Origin: Desulfobacteraceae bacterium
GTDB taxonomy: Bacteria; Desulfobacterota; Desulfobacteria; Desulfobacterales; UBA5616
Length of the DNA stretch: 17,765 nucleotides
Direction: 5' to 3'
NCBI GenBank assembly: GCA_030620375.1
Contig: JAUXEW010000027.1
Coordinates: 1 to 17,765 of the forward strand
Below the pieces are notes generated by a model. That model saw only the letters and a list, made by a program, of their open reading frames with translations. It ran no database searches and had not been told where the DNA came from. A program made the translations under genes and the position numbers. Positions 15,317 to 17,765 of the stretch are shown here, piece after piece; position 1 is the first letter of the stretch, and every line of letters starts with the position of its first letter.

Positions 15317-16315
15317 CTATGTCTTCAGAAAAGTTCGTGTAAGATTGCTCCAGCCGATATCAGGGAGATTTTCAAAAACATTTTCAGATAAAAAACCACC
15401 GTCAGCCGCCAGAGGTCCGGCCACATTCTCGATCATGGTTTCCAGTTCGCTCACTTCTTCATTCATCCAACTTAAACTGGTGGAATCCGTCATGAGCGTA
15501 TTCATCATTTTTTTGATATCCGGTGTGTGAACTAAAAACAACCAGCCTTCTTCATATGGTGCAGAATTGGCCAATTCCGGACGTTCCCTTATGTTGGAAT
15601 TAACTTCCATAATTACGCCACCCACTGGAGAAAGAACATCCGCGTGATTGTTCTTTTTTCGTAATCCCCAACCCGGTCTGTTTTGATCCAATTCTTTACC
15701 CATGAGCGGAAGTTCTAAAGCATCGGCTTTCCCCAACACTTTTAAGGCAAAGTCATCCAAACCAACTCGGATATATCCACCACTTTCAATTTTCGCCCAG
15801 GCATGACCCTTATGGAAGTAGTAATTCAGAGGAACGTCAAACCCTTTCACCTGTTGCACATCATGAGGTATACTTTTGGTTTTTGCCGCCATAACATCTT
15901 CAAAGAGTTGATCGAAGTCGCATTTTTGGCATTGATAATCATAGGCGCATGACCGATGCTCAATTCGATTGGTAAGGCTATGGCGACAAACCCGGTCCAA
16001 TGCGGACTTTTTTGACATAGCTTGTTGCCAGCTGATCTGTTTGCCTTTTTTGACCTGTTTCAACATGCCCTGATCATATTTGCAAGTGGTACAATCATAA
16101 TAATTGTTGCAATTTTTAAAGGCGACCACACCGGTCTGCATCCATAGACAGGGATTTGCGGTTTTTGCATTCTTATCGGGTTTAATCTTCCATATTTGAC
16201 CACCCAACACGGCATCAATTCCACTGTTTTTTCCTAAATCCCTATCGTTGGCTTTCTGATATGACGATCCGTACCCCAATCGGCTCCTTCGATTTTTTGT
16301 GTTTTTTTCAGGCAT
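15317..16315 (-). CDS. GcvH-like protein with Cys-rich N-terminus (copy 2)
   Basis: A 332-residue paralogue of the next gene downstream, from ATG 16315 with GGAG seven bases upstream; a GTG at 16351 lacks support. Order of parts: a basic N-terminus (1-50), Cys motif one (C56, C69, C75, C78), Cys motif two (C110, C123, C129, C132), a GcvH-like fold (165-265: YYFHKGHAWAKIE, RVGLDDFALK, LSPVGGVIMEVN, PYEEGWLFLVH) and the shared tail GPLAADGGFL plus IGWSNLTRTFL. The lysine position of GcvH is Asn here (N222); K220 and K221 lie just upstream, so lipoylation at the normal site is unlikely. It is the first gene after the sigma54 promoter, with copy 1 108 bases downstream, so both are probably co-transcribed. 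The role may be a carrier or regulatory protein linked to the Hdr genes; that is inference from proximity. Confidence 0.85.
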   Translation of the reverse strand: MPEKNTKNRRSRLGYGSSYQKANDRDLGKNSGIDAVLGGQIWKIKPDKNAKTANPCLWMQTGVVAFKNCNNYYDCTTCKYDQGMLKQVKKGKQISWQQAMSKKSALDRVCRHSLTNRIEHRSCAYDYQCQKCDFDQLFEDVMAAKTKSIPHDVQQVKGFDVPLNYYFHKGHAWAKIESGGYIRVGLDDFALKVLGKADALELPLMGKELDQNRPGWGLRKKNNHADVLSPVGGVIMEVNSNIRERPELANSAPYEEGWLFLVHTPDIKKMMNTLMTDSTSLSWMNEEVSELETMIENVAGPLAADGGFLSENVFENLPDIGWSNLTRTFLKT

Positions 16316-16379
16316 TTTGTTCTCCTTTGAATTAAATTTGAAAATTGACACTTTTTAATCAATATTTGATGATACATAA

Positions 16380-16395
16380 AGCAATTGGTGTGCCA
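16380..16395 (-). promoter_or_regulatory. sigma54 (-24/-12) promoter of the GcvH-like operon
   Basis: On the minus strand TGGCACACCAATTGCT reads from 16395 to 16380. It matches TGGCAC-N5-TTGCT exactly, with the invariant GG and GC ten bases apart. The start site should be near 16369, giving a leader of about 55 bases before ATG 16315. The sigma54 activator encoded at 12365-13705 is the natural candidate regulator. Confidence 0.82.
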
Positions 16396-16684
16396 TGATT
16401 TGAAACAATTTTGGTCTCTTCTCTTAATTAATTGATATTAAAGGGAAATATTTTTGGAAAACATTTTTTTGGATAGGTGGCTGTTCGATTCATAACCATC
16501 TATCTGTGTAGAGAATTTCAACATGTACAAGGTAAGGCGTAATAAAAAATAGATAAAATAAGAATGATATAAGTAGATTAGAATGATGGAGGGAATAACC
16601 ACACCGGTGTTGCGTTTTTCTACAACTATCTGTCCGGAAAGGGAACCGAAAGAAGGTTCGAGAAAAAGAATGGGGAAATGAATA

Positions 16685-16714
16685 TTGATACGGCTCTGCG
16701 TTTTATATTATAAG
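16685..16714 (+). promoter_or_regulatory. possible sigma70-like promoter of miaA
   Basis: TTGATA (16685-16690) and TATAAG (16709-16714) with an 18-bp spacer precede miaA; transcription would begin near 16721, about 20 bases before ATG 16741. Pattern match only, in AT-rich DNA. Confidence 0.35.
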
Positions 16715-16740
16715 GTATTTTACTTAAATGGGTCATTTAC

Positions 16741-17676
16741 ATGCAAAACGAGTCATTAAAACCTAATGTTGTGGTGTTATGCGGACCGACGGCTGTGGGC
16801 AAAACCGCTATTTCTATCGAGATGGCCAAATTATTCAACGGGGAGATTATAAGCGCGGACTCCATGCAAATCTATCGATACATGGATATCGGTACGGCTA
16901 AACCGACAGTATGTGAGCGTGCAGCGGTGTCCCACCACATAATTGATATAATTGACCCGGACGAACCGTTCGATGCGGCAAAATATGGGAAAATGGCCCA
17001 TGACATCATCATAAAGCTTAATGAAAAAGGGACTGTTCCCTTTGTGGCGGGTGGTACGGGACTTTACATTAAAGCCCTTGTCCATGGTTTGTTTCGGGCA
17101 GCCCCTTACGACCTGGAGATACGAAAGCGATTAATACAGGAATCCAATGAATTCGGATCGGATTTTCTCTACAACAGATTACGGGCGGTCGACCCTAAAG
17201 CGGCGCGAAGAATACATCCGAATGATATATACAGAATCATAAGGGCTCTGGAAATTTATGAGGTTTCGGGGAATCCCATATCAATATACCACCAGGCGCA
17301 TGCGTTTAAAGATCATCGGTACCGGGTTTTAAAATTCGGATTGAATGTGGGTCGAGAGGCCCTTTATGATCGAATTAACTTAAGAGTGGATAACATGATT
17401 GAATCGGGATTTGTGCAAGAGGTTAGAGAACTATTGAACAGGGGTTATCCAAAAGATCTAAAGCCGATGCAATCCATCGGATACCGGCATATGGTGAGCT
17501 TTCTCGAAGGGCGCGTGGAATGGGATGAAGCCATAAGGACCTTAAAGCGAGATACGCGACGGTACGCGAAACGCCAGATGACATGGTTTAGAAAAGATCC
17601 TGATTTACAGTGGAAGGATCCTGACAACTTAGACGAAATCATCCGGATAACCCAAAATTTTTTAAAATCCGGATAA
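16741..17676 (+). CDS. miaA: tRNA dimethylallyltransferase
   Basis: A 311-residue enzyme that transfers a dimethylallyl group from DMAPP to N6 of adenosine 37 in tRNAs reading UNN codons, the first step toward ms2i6A. It shows the P-loop GPTAVGKT (15-22), SADSMQIYRYMDIGTAKP (38-55, substrate-binding DSxQ and GTAKP), GGTGLYIKAL (105-114) and the C-terminal QSIGYRHM and RRYAKRQMTWFRKDP segments. Length and all motifs are normal. No clear Shine-Dalgarno is seen before ATG 16741, only a weak GGG; an ATG at 16728 is in another frame. It is a housekeeping gene divergent from the GcvH-like operon and shows no functional link with the Hdr genes. Confidence 0.96.
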   Translation: MQNESLKPNVVVLCGPTAVGKTAISIEMAKLFNGEIISADSMQIYRYMDIGTAKPTVCERAAVSHHIIDIIDPDEPFDAAKYGKMAHDIIIKLNEKGTVPFVAGGTGLYIKALVHGLFRAAPYDLEIRKRLIQESNEFGSDFLYNRLRAVDPKAARRIHPNDIYRIIRALEIYEVSGNPISIYHQAHAFKDHRYRVLKFGLNVGREALYDRINLRVDNMIESGFVQEVRELLNRGYPKDLKPMQSIGYRHMVSFLEGRVEWDEAIRTLKRDTRRYAKRQMTWFRKDPDLQWKDPDNLDEIIRITQNFLKSG

Positions 17677-17692
17677 TTAAACGTCTCAAGAA

Positions 17693-17765
17693 TTAGTCTT
17701 TTTCTCTGGCGTACTCATATAGCTTTTCGTTGGTACACACTTCATAGTATTTTTTTGGGGATAAC
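17693..17765 (-). CDS. C-terminal end of an unidentified gene (partial)
   Basis: Reading leftward from the window edge, an open frame of 23 codons ends at TAA (17695-17693), translating to LSPKKYYEVCTNEKLYEYAR plus EKD. It lies tail-to-tail with miaA, 16 bases apart. The hydrophilic, aromatic-rich tail looks like coding sequence, but too little is present to name it. Confidence 0.4.
   Translation of the reverse strand, partial: LSPKKYYEVCTNEKLYEYAREKD

Larger units (their letters stand above)
16316..16740. other. divergent intergenic region upstream of GcvH-like operon and miaA
   Basis: 425 bp of AT-rich DNA without a supported gene. It holds the minus-strand sigma54 promoter (16380-16395), a stretch upstream of it (about 16400-16560) where an enhancer for the response regulator would be expected but no clear palindrome is seen, and a weak sigma70-like promoter for miaA (16685-16714). 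A 32-codon reading frame from ATG 16584 was judged spurious. Confidence 0.55.

Noticed and set aside
14276..16315. genuine glycine cleavage H proteins
   Set aside because: The lipoyl-lysine position is not Lys, length is more than twice that of GcvH, and no other glycine cleavage genes are nearby.
16584..16682. 32-codon frame before miaA
   Set aside because: No suitably placed ribosome site, no motif and low-complexity composition; probably chance.
1..17765. CRISPR array, tRNA or rRNA genes, insertion sequences
   Set aside because: No regularly spaced repeats, cloverleaf-like sequence, rRNA-like blocks or transposase motifs were seen on either strand.

Overview
The window looks like chromosomal DNA of an anaerobic member of the Desulfobacterota (deltaproteobacterial sulfate reducer or syntroph, moderate GC). 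The grounds are heterodisulfide reductase (Hdr)-like genes mixed with NADH dehydrogenase modules, two HdrA-type selenoproteins, a NarI-type cytochrome b fused to HdrC-like iron-sulfur domains, and GcvH-like proteins with a Cys-rich N-terminus. The assignment rests on protein motifs only.

Layout. (1) Positions 1-1304, minus strand: the 5' part of an HdrA-GltD fusion read through an in-frame TGA at codon 60 (selenocysteine). (2) Positions 1305-1889: AT-rich divergent control region with a sigma70-like promoter for each direction, a 14-bp direct repeat and two inverted repeats. (3) Positions 1890-10781, plus strand: an Hdr/Nuo operon made of a membrane cytochrome b/heme c/HdrC fusion, HdrB, a 128-residue Sec-containing HdrA N-terminal lobe, NuoE, NuoF and a 1080-residue NuoG-HdrA-HdrA fusion. 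(4) Positions 10828-14253: a sensor kinase with a dinucleotide-fold N-terminus, a sigma54-dependent response regulator and an archaemetzincin, closely spaced after the Hdr genes. (5) Positions 14276-16315, minus strand: two tandem GcvH-like genes behind an excellent sigma54 promoter at 16380-16395. (6) Positions 16741-17676: miaA. (7) At the right edge, 23 C-terminal codons of an unidentified minus-strand gene.

How the parts may work together (inference). The cytochrome would link quinone and periplasmic c-type cytochromes to cytoplasmic iron-sulfur clusters. HdrB, the HdrA parts and NuoEFG would link these to NAD(H) and ferredoxin, giving a membrane-anchored, NADH-coupled, possibly bifurcating or confurcating Hdr complex. 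HdrA appears split: the small Sec protein ends just after its first [4Fe-4S] motif, and the 1080-residue protein resumes at the homologous next position with a NuoG-type ferredoxin region in place of the missing lobe. The kinase may read the nucleotide or redox state, and its sigma54-dependent partner is the obvious candidate to fire the nearby GcvH-like operon. The GcvH-like proteins lack the lipoyl lysine at the usual place, so their role is open.
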